Positions 9,557-19,443 of a DNA stretch of 64,000 nucleotides are shown here, piece after piece; within the stretch, counting starts at the first letter, position 1, and the number at the start of each line of letters is the position of its first letter. Origin of the DNA: Candidatus Pacearchaeota archaeon (GTDB lineage: Archaea > Nanobdellota > Nanobdellia > Pacearchaeales > GW2011-AR1); assembly GCA_018303845.1 (NCBI GenBank), contig JAGVXH010000003.1:62001-126000 (forward strand), given 5' to 3'. A model generated the notes under the pieces. The model saw only the letters and a program-made list of their open reading frames with translations. It was not told where the DNA came from and made no database searches. Both the position numbers and the translations under genes were made by a program.

Positions 9557-10026
9557 TAAATTTAATCGAACGGTTTACCGTTTAAAGAAAATCTAAAGAT
9601 TTTCTTCAGGAAATTTTCAATTTCCGTGTCCGAGCTTCTCTGAAGCGAAGGCGATTCGGGGTATGGGCGTAAATTTGTGCGATTCCGGTATCGCCGAGCA
9701 AAACGCTTTGAAGAAAAATAAACATAACTAAATTTTTCTGAAATGCATTTTGTGAGTAGGTCTAGAAAACCGGACCCTCTGGGTATCCCCGTTTGAAGAA
9801 AATCTTTAGATTTTCTTCAGGAAAGCGCAGCTTTCCGTGTCCAAGTGATTCTATCACGAAGGCGATTCGGGGTATGGGCGTAAATTTAATCGAACGGTTT
9901 ACCGTTTAAAGAAAATCTAAAGATTTTCTTCAGGAAATTTTTAATTTCCGTGTCCGAGCTTCTTTGAAGCGAAGGCGATTTGCCCTTTAAGGTACACTGG
10001 GAAAGTCACCAAGCGGGGTATGAGCG
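9557..10026 (+). repeat. Tandem array of tRNA-Ser 3'-end copies with three-hairpin inserts (copies B1, B2, B3 plus degenerate spacer)
   Basis: GATTCGGGGTATGGGCGTAAATTT repeated at 9653, 9864; 69-nt hairpin inserts at 9583-9651, 9794-9862, 9907-9975; partial tRNA copy 9759-9793. Confidence 0.9.
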
Positions 10027-10288
10027 TACCTCAACTATAAAAATTATACAAAATACATCTAGCCCTCTCAACATCCCGACACTCTCCGTTCAGTCGCCCA
10101 TTATGATTAACAGCCCCAACAGAATTATGCTTATCATATTCCTCCTGAAGTTTCATTCTCTCAGTATCACAAACAATATCAACAGAATCCCTACAACCAT
10201 AACCTACATCTATCCAACCATCAACCCGATTCCTCATATATTTTATATCTACCATAAAACTCCAAAAATCAACCAATTAAAAACCTAC

Positions 10289-11152
10289 CTAATCCTCATA
10301 AAAAGAAACCTTCAAATCTGAAACCCCACCATCAAAACTAACTTCAATATTCTCACCATCCTCGTCATATCCCTCACTATACCACTTCCCATCCTTTTCC
10401 GCAAACCCATCATCAAAATCAGCATCCAACAATCCGCCCTTAACTTCCACAACAACACCACTTCCATTTGCAAACTCTAAAGTAATATCGCTAACCCCCC
10501 CGTCAATCTCAACGACACTAGGATATTCTCCAAAAACAACCCGCGTATCACTGACACCCTGACTAATACTTAAACTATCAACCTTCAAATCACGCAAATC
10601 CAAACTAACATCACTCATACCATACTCAAAATCCAAATTATAGAAAACATCATCTCCCAAAAAAAATCGCCATTCCTCCTTTTCTCCCATCCTAATATCT
10701 TCACCCCTAGAAACCTCAATAACTTTCTTCTCACCATCCTCGAAAACTTCCTCATCAATCTTTGGCCCATTCAAATCCCCAGTAGCTCCCTCAAATATAA
10801 TCTTATCATAATCAGATTTACTCAAAACAATATTCCCAACACCATAATTAACCGACAAATCAACATAATCAACGCCCCTCAAATCAAATTCCCTCGTAAA
10901 ATCTCTACTCGTCCCTCCGCAACATTCCCAGCCACTAGAAAAAATACTTAAAAAAAGCAACAACCCAACACAAACAAAAGCCAGTCCTTTCTGTCTAATC
11001 ATAAACAAAACCCCAACAACAATCAACCCAATGGGCCAAACTTGCCAAGGAAGACTAACCTCAAAAAAACTCCACAAATCAAAAACCCCAAGTACTCCAA
11101 AAAACGTAAATAATATTCCGACAAACAACTTAAAATGACTCTTTATTTCCAT
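10289..11152 (-). CDS. membrane protein with LiaF/DUF4097-like C-terminal repeat region
   Basis: N-terminal TM segments followed by beta-rich [15 protein letters not shown]..., [11 protein letters not shown]..., [11 protein letters not shown] repeats. Confidence 0.65.
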
Positions 11153-11754
11153 CCTATACTCCTAAAAATTAGATATAAACCCCAAGCCAAAAGTGCATAA
11201 GGAAAAGCAACCTCAAAACTATACAAATAACTAAATCCAATCAAAACTAGTAAAGAACCAAAGAACAAAGCAAAGCCACCTCGACTCTTCTCAACCTTCC
11301 TAATTTCTAATTTCTCCCTTCTAATTTCTAATTCCTTATTTCTAACACCTGGCGCCAAAGGCACTACAACCCAAGCAATCAAATAAGCAATAATCCCAAC
11401 ACCAAAGATTGCAAACAAAACCGCAACCAATCTAACAAGAGTAGAATCCACATCAAAATATTTAGCCAAACCACCGCAAACCCCGCCAATCTTCTTGTCC
11501 GTTGAACTTCGATATAACTTTTTCCCTCTAATTTCTGATTCCTTATTTCTAACACCTGGCGCCAAAGGCACTACTATCCAACCAATCAGATAGGCAAGAA
11601 TTCCAATACCATTAACGAAAATTAAAGCAACAGCAATCAGCCTAACAATCACCGGGTCAATCTTAAAATATTCAGCAATGCCCCCGCAAACTCCACCAAT
11701 CATCTTATCACTTGTCGACCTATAAAGTCTCTTAGTTTTATCTTTCATAAACAA
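11143..11754 (-). CDS. tandem PspC-domain membrane protein
   Basis: Two copies of [19 protein letters not shown]...VRL..V...F..GI..IAYLI.W.VVPLAPG. Confidence 0.9.
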
Positions 11755-12159
11755 TACAAGAAATCTTTCTTTAAAAAGAATATGTAGGATTCCTACACCT
11801 TAAATCAGAAAGTTAAAAAATGTTTTCACAAAATCTTAGACTGGCTATATAGCTCAAACGCTTTTTTAAAAGTAATTCCTTAAAGTCTAAAGAAATCTTA
11901 TCTCAATAATCTATATTTCGAAGTTGCAATTGCCCATAGCCCCAAAATCAAAATAATCGTCTGACTCGGATGAAAAGACCAAAAAAAAGTCCAGGCAGCA
12001 GATCCAAGCACGAATATTAAACCAACAAAAAATTGCACTTTGTCCCTCTCCATAATATTATATTATATTAATTTATTTAATAAACTTGCTAATAAAAAAA
12101 TAAAAACAATATTTTACAAAAACCAAAACCCAATTAAACCCCATTCCCCTAACAACAAA

Positions 12160-12735
12160 ATGATAACAACCCTCTTCCTAATACTAGCAATCATCACAAC
12201 CCTATCAATCTATATCAAAACCAAAAAAATCAAAACCCTCTCGCAACACCAAGGCATCCGCCTCTACAACCAAGCCTTCCTCTTCTTCGCTATTAGCTAC
12301 ATCCTCCAATTCCTAACATCAACTTCCTCCCTAACAATAGCAAAACTCTCAATCCTCCAAGCCCTAACCTCTCCAATCCAAACTTATCTATTCGTAGTAG
12401 CAGCCCTCTACCTATCTGCCTCCCTATTCTGGAAAAACAAAACCAAAAATCAATCCCAACTTCATATCATAGCGCTACTAGTAGTCATCCTAAATAACTT
12501 CACAGAAATCCTAACTCTAACCCTAATAACAATCTACACATATTCAACAATAGTCGCTTACACAAACTACCAAACAAAAAAATCAACCTTCTCGCAACTC
12601 TACCTAATCGCAATCTTCCTTCTAGTCCTAGCCAATCTATCTTCTATATTCTACAATCTATATTCTAGCTACTCCATGACAATCACCGCCTTCTCAATTT
12701 TCCTATACGGAACCCTAAAAACAATTCCTAACTAA
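12160..12735 (+). CDS. polytopic membrane protein
   Basis: ORF 12040..12735; ATG at 12160 begins the hydrophobic protein MITTLFLILAIITTLS... Confidence 0.6.
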   Translation: MITTLFLILAIITTLSIYIKTKKIKTLSQHQGIRLYNQAFLFFAISYILQFLTSTSSLTIAKLSILQALTSPIQTYLFVVAALYLSASLFWKNKTKNQSQLHIIALLVVILNNFTEILTLTLITIYTYSTIVAYTNYQTKKSTFSQLYLIAIFLLVLANLSSIFYNLYSSYSMTITAFSIFLYGTLKTIPN

Positions 12736-12736
12736 A

Positions 12737-12991
12737 ATGAAAAAGAGAGAAAGACTAGAAGTGATACACGACATCCTATTAGTAATCAACAAAGAATCTC
12801 AAATTCGCCCAACCAAACTTCTCCAAAAATCAAACCTTTCCCCTCAAATGTTTAAAGAATATATAACAGAATTAATTGAAAAGAAACTTATAACAAAAGA
12901 TGAGTTCGAATTTTCCCTAACAAAAAAAGGTCAAGAATTTCTAACGGAATACAAAACAATCCTAAACTTCATAGACAACTTCGGACTATAA
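12737..12991 (+). CDS. winged-helix DNA-binding protein (SirB/ArnR-like small wHTH)
   Basis: 84 aa, RPTKLLQKSNLSPQMFKEYITELIEKKLITKDEFEFSLTKKGQEFLTEY. Confidence 0.8.
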   Translation: MKKRERLEVIHDILLVINKESQIRPTKLLQKSNLSPQMFKEYITELIEKKLITKDEFEFSLTKKGQEFLTEYKTILNFIDNFGL

Positions 12992-13660
12992 TTTAGAATC
13001 CAAACAGCCAGCCAACATCCTATCAACATTCAATTTCCCTCTAAGTCCACCAAGGCCATATCCATTCCCACCAAATCTATGCCTCTCCAAAACCAAAAAA
13101 AGTCCCTCAGGATTAAGCATAGTCCCCTTAACCTGATCATACAAAGAACTAATCTCATCCAAAACAGCATCATATTTCTTCAAAACAGCATCTTGCCCGT
13201 CAAGACTCTTCGGAGATCCAGTCGGCTTCATAAATCTCTTCAGCATTTCTATTCCCCCAACCTTTTCACCTTCCCGAACAAGCGGAAACTCTTCCAAAAT
13301 ATTACTAGCCATAACACCATAAAAATCATCATACAATTTGCTCATATCCAATTCGTACTTAAGAGTTTTAATATTCAAACTATCCTGACACTTTTCATTC
13401 AACCTCTCAAGTGCCATCCCAAGCCCACGACTCCTTTTTGAAAACTTTTTCCAACTCTTATTATATTCAGTACTATTAATCCCAAGCAAAAAAGCAGCAG
13501 TCATCATCTGATCACAATATTTCTCAGCCATAGAAAAAAGCTTATTAGATTTAGTCAAATATTTATCAATTTCCGAATTTCGCAAACCCTCAATCCCAGC
13601 ACAGGATTTAGCCTTCTCGTAAAAATTATTCAATGATTCACAAGGAAGTTCCGATTCCAT
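12986..13660 (-). CDS. hypothetical protein
   Basis: 224 aa ORF convergent with the wHTH gene. Confidence 0.6.
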   Translation of the reverse strand: MESELPCESLNNFYEKAKSCAGIEGLRNSEIDKYLTKSNKLFSMAEKYCDQMMTAAFLLGINSTEYNKSWKKFSKRSRGLGMALERLNEKCQDSLNIKTLKYELDMSKLYDDFYGVMASNILEEFPLVREGEKVGGIEMLKRFMKPTGSPKSLDGQDAVLKKYDAVLDEISSLYDQVKGTMLNPEGLFLVLERHRFGGNGYGLGGLRGKLNVDRMLAGCLDSKL

Positions 13661-13777
13661 AAAAACAAAACGCGATGAACTCTTTTAAATTTTTATATAT
13701 TCAACGATACAATTCAACTCATTCCAAACCCCATACAATATACAATACTAAACTTCATAGACAACTTCGGGCTATAA

Positions 13778-14182
13778 TCATTTATTCGAATCTTTACTCA
13801 AATACGCAGGCAAAAAAAATCCGAAATTCTTTTTCAGAACAAAACCCAACCCTCCCCGTCTCTTCCCCTCAGCACAAACAGCTTTATGAATTTTCATTTC
13901 ATATTTAGCATCTCTACCTGCCCGAATAAACAAAACCCACATTTTTCCCAACTTAGAATTATTCGAATACCTCAAAATATCCTTATCATCCTCACCAAGC
14001 TTCCACAGTCCATACAAATGCGCCTCTAATCCTTCCGTAGAATTCTTAACACTATCCAAATTTACCAAATCATCATAAAAAGAGCCACTATGTTTAAAAT
14101 TCGTTTTTGAATAAAACATCAAACCATTAGATACTGTCTTTTCAATTTGATATTGCAAACCCGATTTTTTCATAATCATCAA
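13778..14182 (-). CDS. hypothetical protein
   Basis: 134 aa ORF. Confidence 0.55.
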   Translation of the reverse strand: MMIMKKSGLQYQIEKTVSNGLMFYSKTNFKHSGSFYDDLVNLDSVKNSTEGLEAHLYGLWKLGEDDKDILRYSNNSKLGKMWVLFIRAGRDAKYEMKIHKAVCAEGKRRGGLGFVLKKNFGFFLPAYLSKDSNK

Positions 14183-14347
14183 AACAAAAAATCATTAATA
14201 AATATTTAGCTACTTCAAGCAATAGTCATAGAAGCCACCAAACAATTTTCAATTTTTAACAGTTTAGTTCGCAACGTAAAAAATTTCGCCGTGTATATCA
14301 ATACATAAGAAATTTTTTACCAAGAAATAAACGTTAAAAATAGAAAA

Positions 14348-14656
14348 TTAATCAACCATCTCGATTTTGATCTTTACAGTTCGCGGAATAGAAATCCTCA
14401 TAATCGAATGCAAAATCCTATCATTAGCCGGCAAATCAACAATCCTCTTATGAATCCTCATCTCATATCGGTCAAATGTAGCACTCCCATCTCCACACGG
14501 ACTTTTCCTAGTTGTAACCTTCAGCCTCTTCGTAGGCAAAGGAATCGGACCCGAAATCGGAATCCCAGCTCCACTAGCAATCGTCTTTATCCGATCGATA
14601 ACTTCATTCAACCTATCGATCTCTACACTCTGCAATTTAATCCGTACAGTTGTCAT
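14348..14656 (-). CDS. rps10: 30S ribosomal protein S10 (uS10), archaeal type
   Basis: RIKLQSVEIDRLNEVIDRIKTIASGAGIPISGPIPLPTKRLKVTTRKSPCGDGSATFDRYEMRIHKRIVDL. Confidence 0.95.
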   Translation of the reverse strand: MTTVRIKLQSVEIDRLNEVIDRIKTIASGAGIPISGPIPLPTKRLKVTTRKSPCGDGSATFDRYEMRIHKRIVDLPANDRILHSIMRISIPRTVKIKIEMVD

Positions 14657-14715
14657 ATCACAAGAATAAAAATTAGACTTTTAAACCTTACTACTAGCAA
14701 ACAAAAATACACCCA

Positions 14716-15084
14716 TCAAGAGAGATGACGAATTGCTTTTTCCAAACAACCCTTGTGAAACAACGCAGATTTAGGGCGATATAAAGCACCTTCTATATAT
14801 TTCCCAGCAAAAAATATTACCCTCGTCTTGTCCAATATATCATTGAAGCGCAAACTAAATTTCCTAAATCCATCAGAAGAAGAAATATCATCTTGAATAA
14901 GCCTAACCCCAATTCCATTGTAATACTTATGCGGAAAAATATACTTACCATCATCTCTTCCAAAATTTCTTCTACTAACTTTAAACAATGCCGGATCAAT
15001 TCCAGGCACGACAAGAATATCTCCTTCATTATATTTGTAAAACCAATCCTCAAAACTTCCCATAACAAAAGAACAGACAAACAC
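14716..15084 (-). CDS. hypothetical protein
   Basis: 122 aa ORF. Confidence 0.5.
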   Translation of the reverse strand: MFVCSFVMGSFEDWFYKYNEGDILVVPGIDPALFKVSRRNFGRDDGKYIFPHKYYNGIGVRLIQDDISSSDGFRKFSLRFNDILDKTRVIFFAGKYIEGALYRPKSALFHKGCLEKAIRHLS

Positions 15085-15113
15085 TTAATAAATATTTAGC
15101 TGTTCTAATTCTC

Positions 15114-15800
15114 ATGAATCTAAAACACATCCTAATCACAATCCTCTTCCTAACCTCTCTCATCTTTTACTACAACCTAACCGACTTAAACCCCAAAACA
15201 ACAACCGCCCAAGTAACAAAAATAATCGACGGCGACACACTCCAGACCTCAGCCAACCAAACCATTCGCCTTCTCGGAATCAACACTCCAGAAAAAAACG
15301 AACCTTTCTATCAAGAAGCCAAAACCCATCTCAACAACCTAGTCCAAAACCAAACCATCCAAATAGAGTCCGAGCAACAAGACAAATACGGCAGAACTCT
15401 AGCCTACATCTTTCTAAACAATCAAAACGTCAACGCACAAATCCTAAAGCAAGGACTAGCAACCCTATACTACTACGACCACGACTCCCATTACGAAGAA
15501 TTAAAAAAAGCCGAAGAATTCGCAAGACTAAATCAACTAGGCATCTGGGAACCTTCACCAAATGCCCCCTGCATCCAAGTCACAGAATTCAAAACCACAG
15601 AACCCGAATCCCTAACGCTACAAAACACCTGCCCAATCCAAATCAACTTAACCTACAAAGACGACGCAACCCACATCTACAAAACAACACTTTCTCCAGA
15701 CTCAATATACCAAAACAACTTCTCCCACACATGGAACACAGAAGGCGATTCAATATACATTTACGATAACCAAGGCTTAATATTATTCCAAAGATATTAA
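15114..15800 (+). CDS. thermonuclease (SNase) with C-terminal lamin-tail-like domain, N-terminal signal/anchor
   Basis: VTKIIDGDTLQ...IRLLGINTPE...DKYGRTLAYIF...LKQGLATLYYYDHD; C-terminal beta domain. Confidence 0.85.
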   Translation: MNLKHILITILFLTSLIFYYNLTDLNPKTTTAQVTKIIDGDTLQTSANQTIRLLGINTPEKNEPFYQEAKTHLNNLVQNQTIQIESEQQDKYGRTLAYIFLNNQNVNAQILKQGLATLYYYDHDSHYEELKKAEEFARLNQLGIWEPSPNAPCIQVTEFKTTEPESLTLQNTCPIQINLTYKDDATHIYKTTLSPDSIYQNNFSHTWNTEGDSIYIYDNQGLILFQRY

Positions 15801-15805
15801 TTAAT

Positions 15806-17122
15806 TCAACGGGCAAGAGAATACACAGTATGCGCCAAAACATCCGCACCCTTACTAATACTCTCAATAGAAGAATATTCTTCCTTGCAATGACTCTTCC
15901 CATTTTTACAAGGAATAAAAATCATCCCAACAGGAATATTGCTACCATCAGTACGAACCGCTTTAGAGACAACAACAGCATCATGCCCAGCCCCGCTAGG
16001 CATGGAAACCGACGAATAACCATAATGATTACACGCTTCTCTAATTTTAATCTGAACATCTGGTGACAAAGACTCAAGCGCGCAAGAACTATCTATTTCA
16101 CTAATTTCAACATCCACATTCAATTTCTTAGCAACATTTCGAATAGTATTACAAGCACCAAAAGCATACGCCTTTCTATCAATATCATAATTACCCCGAA
16201 TGTCTAAAGTAAAATAACCAAACCCAGCAACTTTAGTAATCGCACTCTTCCCTAAATCCAAGGACTCATCGCCAAAACCCGAGTTGTTATTCTTAGTCTG
16301 CACTAAATCAAAACCTCGCCCCTTAGCCCACCAAGCCAATCTATCAAGCTCAACACCCATATAGTCCATCGCCAAATTCACATCTCTTCTATATTGGAAA
16401 CCCATAGGAGTCGCTCCACTATGATCAAACTCGCCCATAACCTTAACCAAATATCTAGAATATCCCCTAACACTTGTAACATTCCCAATATCAATCTTAT
16501 CCATCTCTAATTTCTTTCCCTGCTCAATATGCAATTCTAAATGGGCTGCAATTCTATCAACATCACACTGCCTAATAATCGCTCTACCATCCCGAATACA
16601 GCCCGAATCAAAACCTTCTCCTTTAATCGCATCCTCAAGAGTTTTCCCCTGAAACCTATTGCTCAACATATTAGGAGAAGCAAACCCAAAAGCAGCACGA
16701 CTTCCTTTATATGCCGCTCCATAGGTCGCAGACTCTTCACCTCTCCAAACCACAATTTCCAAATCTTTAGACAACTTAACATTACTTTCGCAAATAGTTC
16801 TAACAGCCTCAACCCCTGAAACAATCCCAGCAACACCATCATAGTTCCCTCCCCCAACAACACTATCTAAATGAGAACCAATCTGTATAACTTTATCATA
16901 TCCATTAAGTGTCCCCATAAACAAATTACCAATATCATCATAATAAGCCGACAATCCAATACTTTCAGAATATTTTTTAATACGCTTAAACATCAAGGAC
17001 TCTTCAGGAGACCAACCCGACCTAAGGAAACCATCCGAAGCACTTTCTCCCAATCTACCTATTTTAGAAAACTCCTCTATATGTCGCGCAACATTTTCCC
17101 TATTAATTTGAAGTAAATCCAT
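15806..17122 (-). CDS. M20-family amidohydrolase (N-carbamoyl-amino-acid hydrolase / allantoate amidohydrolase type)
   Basis: GSHLDSVVGGGNYDGVAGIV, EEsATYG, HLELHIEQG, GEFDHSGATPM motifs. Confidence 0.85.
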   Translation of the reverse strand: MDLLQINRENVARHIEEFSKIGRLGESASDGFLRSGWSPEESLMFKRIKKYSESIGLSAYYDDIGNLFMGTLNGYDKVIQIGSHLDSVVGGGNYDGVAGIVSGVEAVRTICESNVKLSKDLEIVVWRGEESATYGAAYKGSRAAFGFASPNMLSNRFQGKTLEDAIKGEGFDSGCIRDGRAIIRQCDVDRIAAHLELHIEQGKKLEMDKIDIGNVTSVRGYSRYLVKVMGEFDHSGATPMGFQYRRDVNLAMDYMGVELDRLAWWAKGRGFDLVQTKNNNSGFGDESLDLGKSAITKVAGFGYFTLDIRGNYDIDRKAYAFGACNTIRNVAKKLNVDVEISEIDSSCALESLSPDVQIKIREACNHYGYSSVSMPSGAGHDAVVVSKAVRTDGSNIPVGMIFIPCKNGKSHCKEEYSSIESISKGADVLAHTVYSLAR

Positions 17123-17182
17123 ACCAACTCACAAAATATTTTTTATTTAAACATTTATATAATCAAACTTCCTATATCCCCC

Positions 17183-17704
17183 ATGCCCCTAAACACTCTA
17201 ACCCTAGCCCTCGCGAACCAAATCCAAAGCCCAACCCTAACAGCCTTCTCAAAAATAATCGCCGTAGCAACAGAACCTCTCATTATATTAATCCTAGCAA
17301 TTCTCATATCAATCACATTCTATCTAAAAAATAAAAAATCCCAAGCCATCCTCCTAGCCTCAACCTCAATAATAACGGCCTTAGTAATCACAATCCTAAA
17401 AAACCTTTTCAGAATACCAAGACCAGACTCGATGTTAATAAAAGAAACAGGATATGCCCTTCCCTCAGGACACGTAACCTTCGCAATCGTATTCTTCGGA
17501 CTCCTAGTATTCCTCTTCACTAAACCAAAACATAAAATAGCAGCAACTATAACCTCAATTTTCCTAATCTTAATAATCGCCTTTACACGCCTCTATCTTC
17601 AAGTCCACTGGCTAACCGACATCCTTAGTGGATTAATTATAGGTTCGATAATTCTAACAACAAGCATTCTAATCTACAAAAAAGAAATCTTTAAAAAACG
17701 TTAG
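17183..17704 (+). CDS. PAP2-family phosphatase
   Basis: KNLFRIPRPDS, LPSGHVTFAI, RLYLQVHWLTDILSG. Confidence 0.9.
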   Translation: MPLNTLTLALANQIQSPTLTAFSKIIAVATEPLIILILAILISITFYLKNKKSQAILLASTSIITALVITILKNLFRIPRPDSMLIKETGYALPSGHVTFAIVFFGLLVFLFTKPKHKIAATITSIFLILIIAFTRLYLQVHWLTDILSGLIIGSIILTTSILIYKKEIFKKR

Positions 17705-17720
17705 TCATTTTAGAGTAGTA

Positions 17721-18308
17721 ATGATTAACAAACTATACCCCTACATCAGAAGAGATAGAGAAAAAGGAAGAGAAGAGAAGAAAAATCTTGGAGCAGTAAT
17801 AATAGATATGCAACCAGGATTTTTAGAAGATATATCCGAAGAAGATCAAGAAAAATTATTCAAATCCCAAATTAAAACACTAGAAATCTGCGCAAAAAGA
17901 AACTACCCAACAGCTATATTAGAATTTGATAAACATTACTATGGAGAAACAGATAATAAAATTAAGAAAGCAGTGGAAACAATACCAAGACATGTATACT
18001 TTGAAAAATTCGGAAACGATGGATTTTATAAAATAGAACAGCAATTGAAAGAATGGAATATAGAAAAATTATGTATAATGGGCATAAGCGCGGCATACTG
18101 CGTTAAAGCCACAGCATCAAGCGCCAAGAAAAAAGGAAAAGAAATCCTAACAGCAAGAGAATTAATCGCTAGTCAAACATATAGGCAAGAAGAATTCCAA
18201 GAATGTATACCATGGTTTCAAAAAAACACAACATATTATCAGAATTACAAAGAGCTAATCAATCATATCACTTCTTCAAATGAACATCCATTTGCGGAAA
18301 CGGAATAG
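17721..18308 (+). CDS. isochorismatase-like cysteine hydrolase
   Basis: AVIIDMQPGF, LCIMGISAAYCVKATA. Confidence 0.8.
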   Translation: MINKLYPYIRRDREKGREEKKNLGAVIIDMQPGFLEDISEEDQEKLFKSQIKTLEICAKRNYPTAILEFDKHYYGETDNKIKKAVETIPRHVYFEKFGNDGFYKIEQQLKEWNIEKLCIMGISAAYCVKATASSAKKKGKEILTARELIASQTYRQEEFQECIPWFQKNTTYYQNYKELINHITSSNEHPFAETE

Positions 18309-19332
18309 AAATCCCAGCCTTATTCAAAGTATTATAAATCCGAGTATTCGCATCATCAATAGCGTCAATTATATTATCGAATGTATCAACATAAAAATAA
18401 ACTTTAAAATTCAAACTAGAATCAGCCATTTCAAGGAATCTAACAGTTATACCTTTATCAGCAACAAGGCCAACAACTTTATCCATTTCTTTCATAACCA
18501 AACTTTTAACTTTTGAAATATCACTACCATAAGCGACACCAAATGGAACAACAACACGAGTCAAAGGAGTAGGTAAAGCAAGATTCTTAATATTCGACTC
18601 CGAAAGCTTTCCGTTAGGAACAATAACAAGCTCATCATCAAAAGTTCTAATCTTTGTACTTCGAAGATTAATCTTCATAATATACCCCTTCGTCCCATCG
18701 TCTAAATTAACCATATCCCCAACATTAATCGACCTATCAAGTAACATAGAAATACCACCAAATACATTCGCCAAAGTCGACTGCAAAGCAAAAGCAACAG
18801 CAATACCAGCAACACCAAGACCAGCCAAAAGTGGACCAATCTCAATCCCCCAGCTTGCCAAAATAATTAAAAATGCAGCAAAGATAACCGCGATCTTCAG
18901 AATACTGTGGAAAAACTGCAACAAACTCTCATTAACCTTTCCACGAACCCGCTTACCAAAATCTCTATATCCAACCGTAATCAAAGTATCTACAACATAA
19001 TAAAACAAAAGTGCCCCAACAAGAATCATTAATGTCAAAAGCGTACCCTCGACAATGCCAACAAAACTTTCCTCAATATGAATCTCCCTAATAGCGAATC
19101 TAACCCCAGCCAAAAGAGCGAGCAAAGTCAAAGGCATCGAAGTCTTCTTCAAAAGCTCATCATCTAAATCAGACTTAGTCTTCCGAGTAAAAACAGGCAC
19201 AACCTTAGCCAAAGTAAACATCCAAATACGAATTACCAAAAACACGATTAAAAAAATCGCTACCGCCCGCAAATACGAATTCTCAATATATTGTTCTAAC
19301 ATATCACCCTCAAATAAATAATACCTCAACAC
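18268..19332 (-). CDS. MscS-family mechanosensitive channel
   Basis: GLGVAGIAVAFALQSTLANVFGGISMLLDRSINVGDMVNL. Confidence 0.92.
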   Translation of the reverse strand: MLRYYLFEGDMLEQYIENSYLRAVAIFLIVFLVIRIWMFTLAKVVPVFTRKTKSDLDDELLKKTSMPLTLLALLAGVRFAIREIHIEESFVGIVEGTLLTLMILVGALLFYYVVDTLITVGYRDFGKRVRGKVNESLLQFFHSILKIAVIFAAFLIILASWGIEIGPLLAGLGVAGIAVAFALQSTLANVFGGISMLLDRSINVGDMVNLDDGTKGYIMKINLRSTKIRTFDDELVIVPNGKLSESNIKNLALPTPLTRVVVPFGVAYGSDISKVKSLVMKEMDKVVGLVADKGITVRFLEMADSSLNFKVYFYVDTFDNIIDAIDDANTRIYNTLNKAGISIPFPQMDVHLKK

Positions 19333-19443
19333 ATTTTAAATCTTCCCATTAAGAAATTCACATATAACACTATTATCTACTCACACAGTTTTCAAACATT
19401 TTCCCATATAAAATTATATATAAATTTAATCAAAATACACCCC

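Noticed and set aside
9759-9880. tRNA intron (BHB type) or group I intron in the T-loop
   Set aside because: I could not draw a bulge-helix-bulge around the junctions nor find a group I core; an intact tRNA lies upstream, so splicing is not required. Kept only as a structured element.
9557-10026. Possible CRISPR-like array
   Set aside because: Repeat units are copies of the tRNA 3' end with structured inserts; spacing and content are not repeat-spacer, and no cas genes lie nearby.
9980-10321. 113-aa ORF 9980..10321
   Set aside because: Starts in the repeat array and reads A/C-rich sequence; no protein-like features. The opposite 81-aa ORF is equally uncertain.
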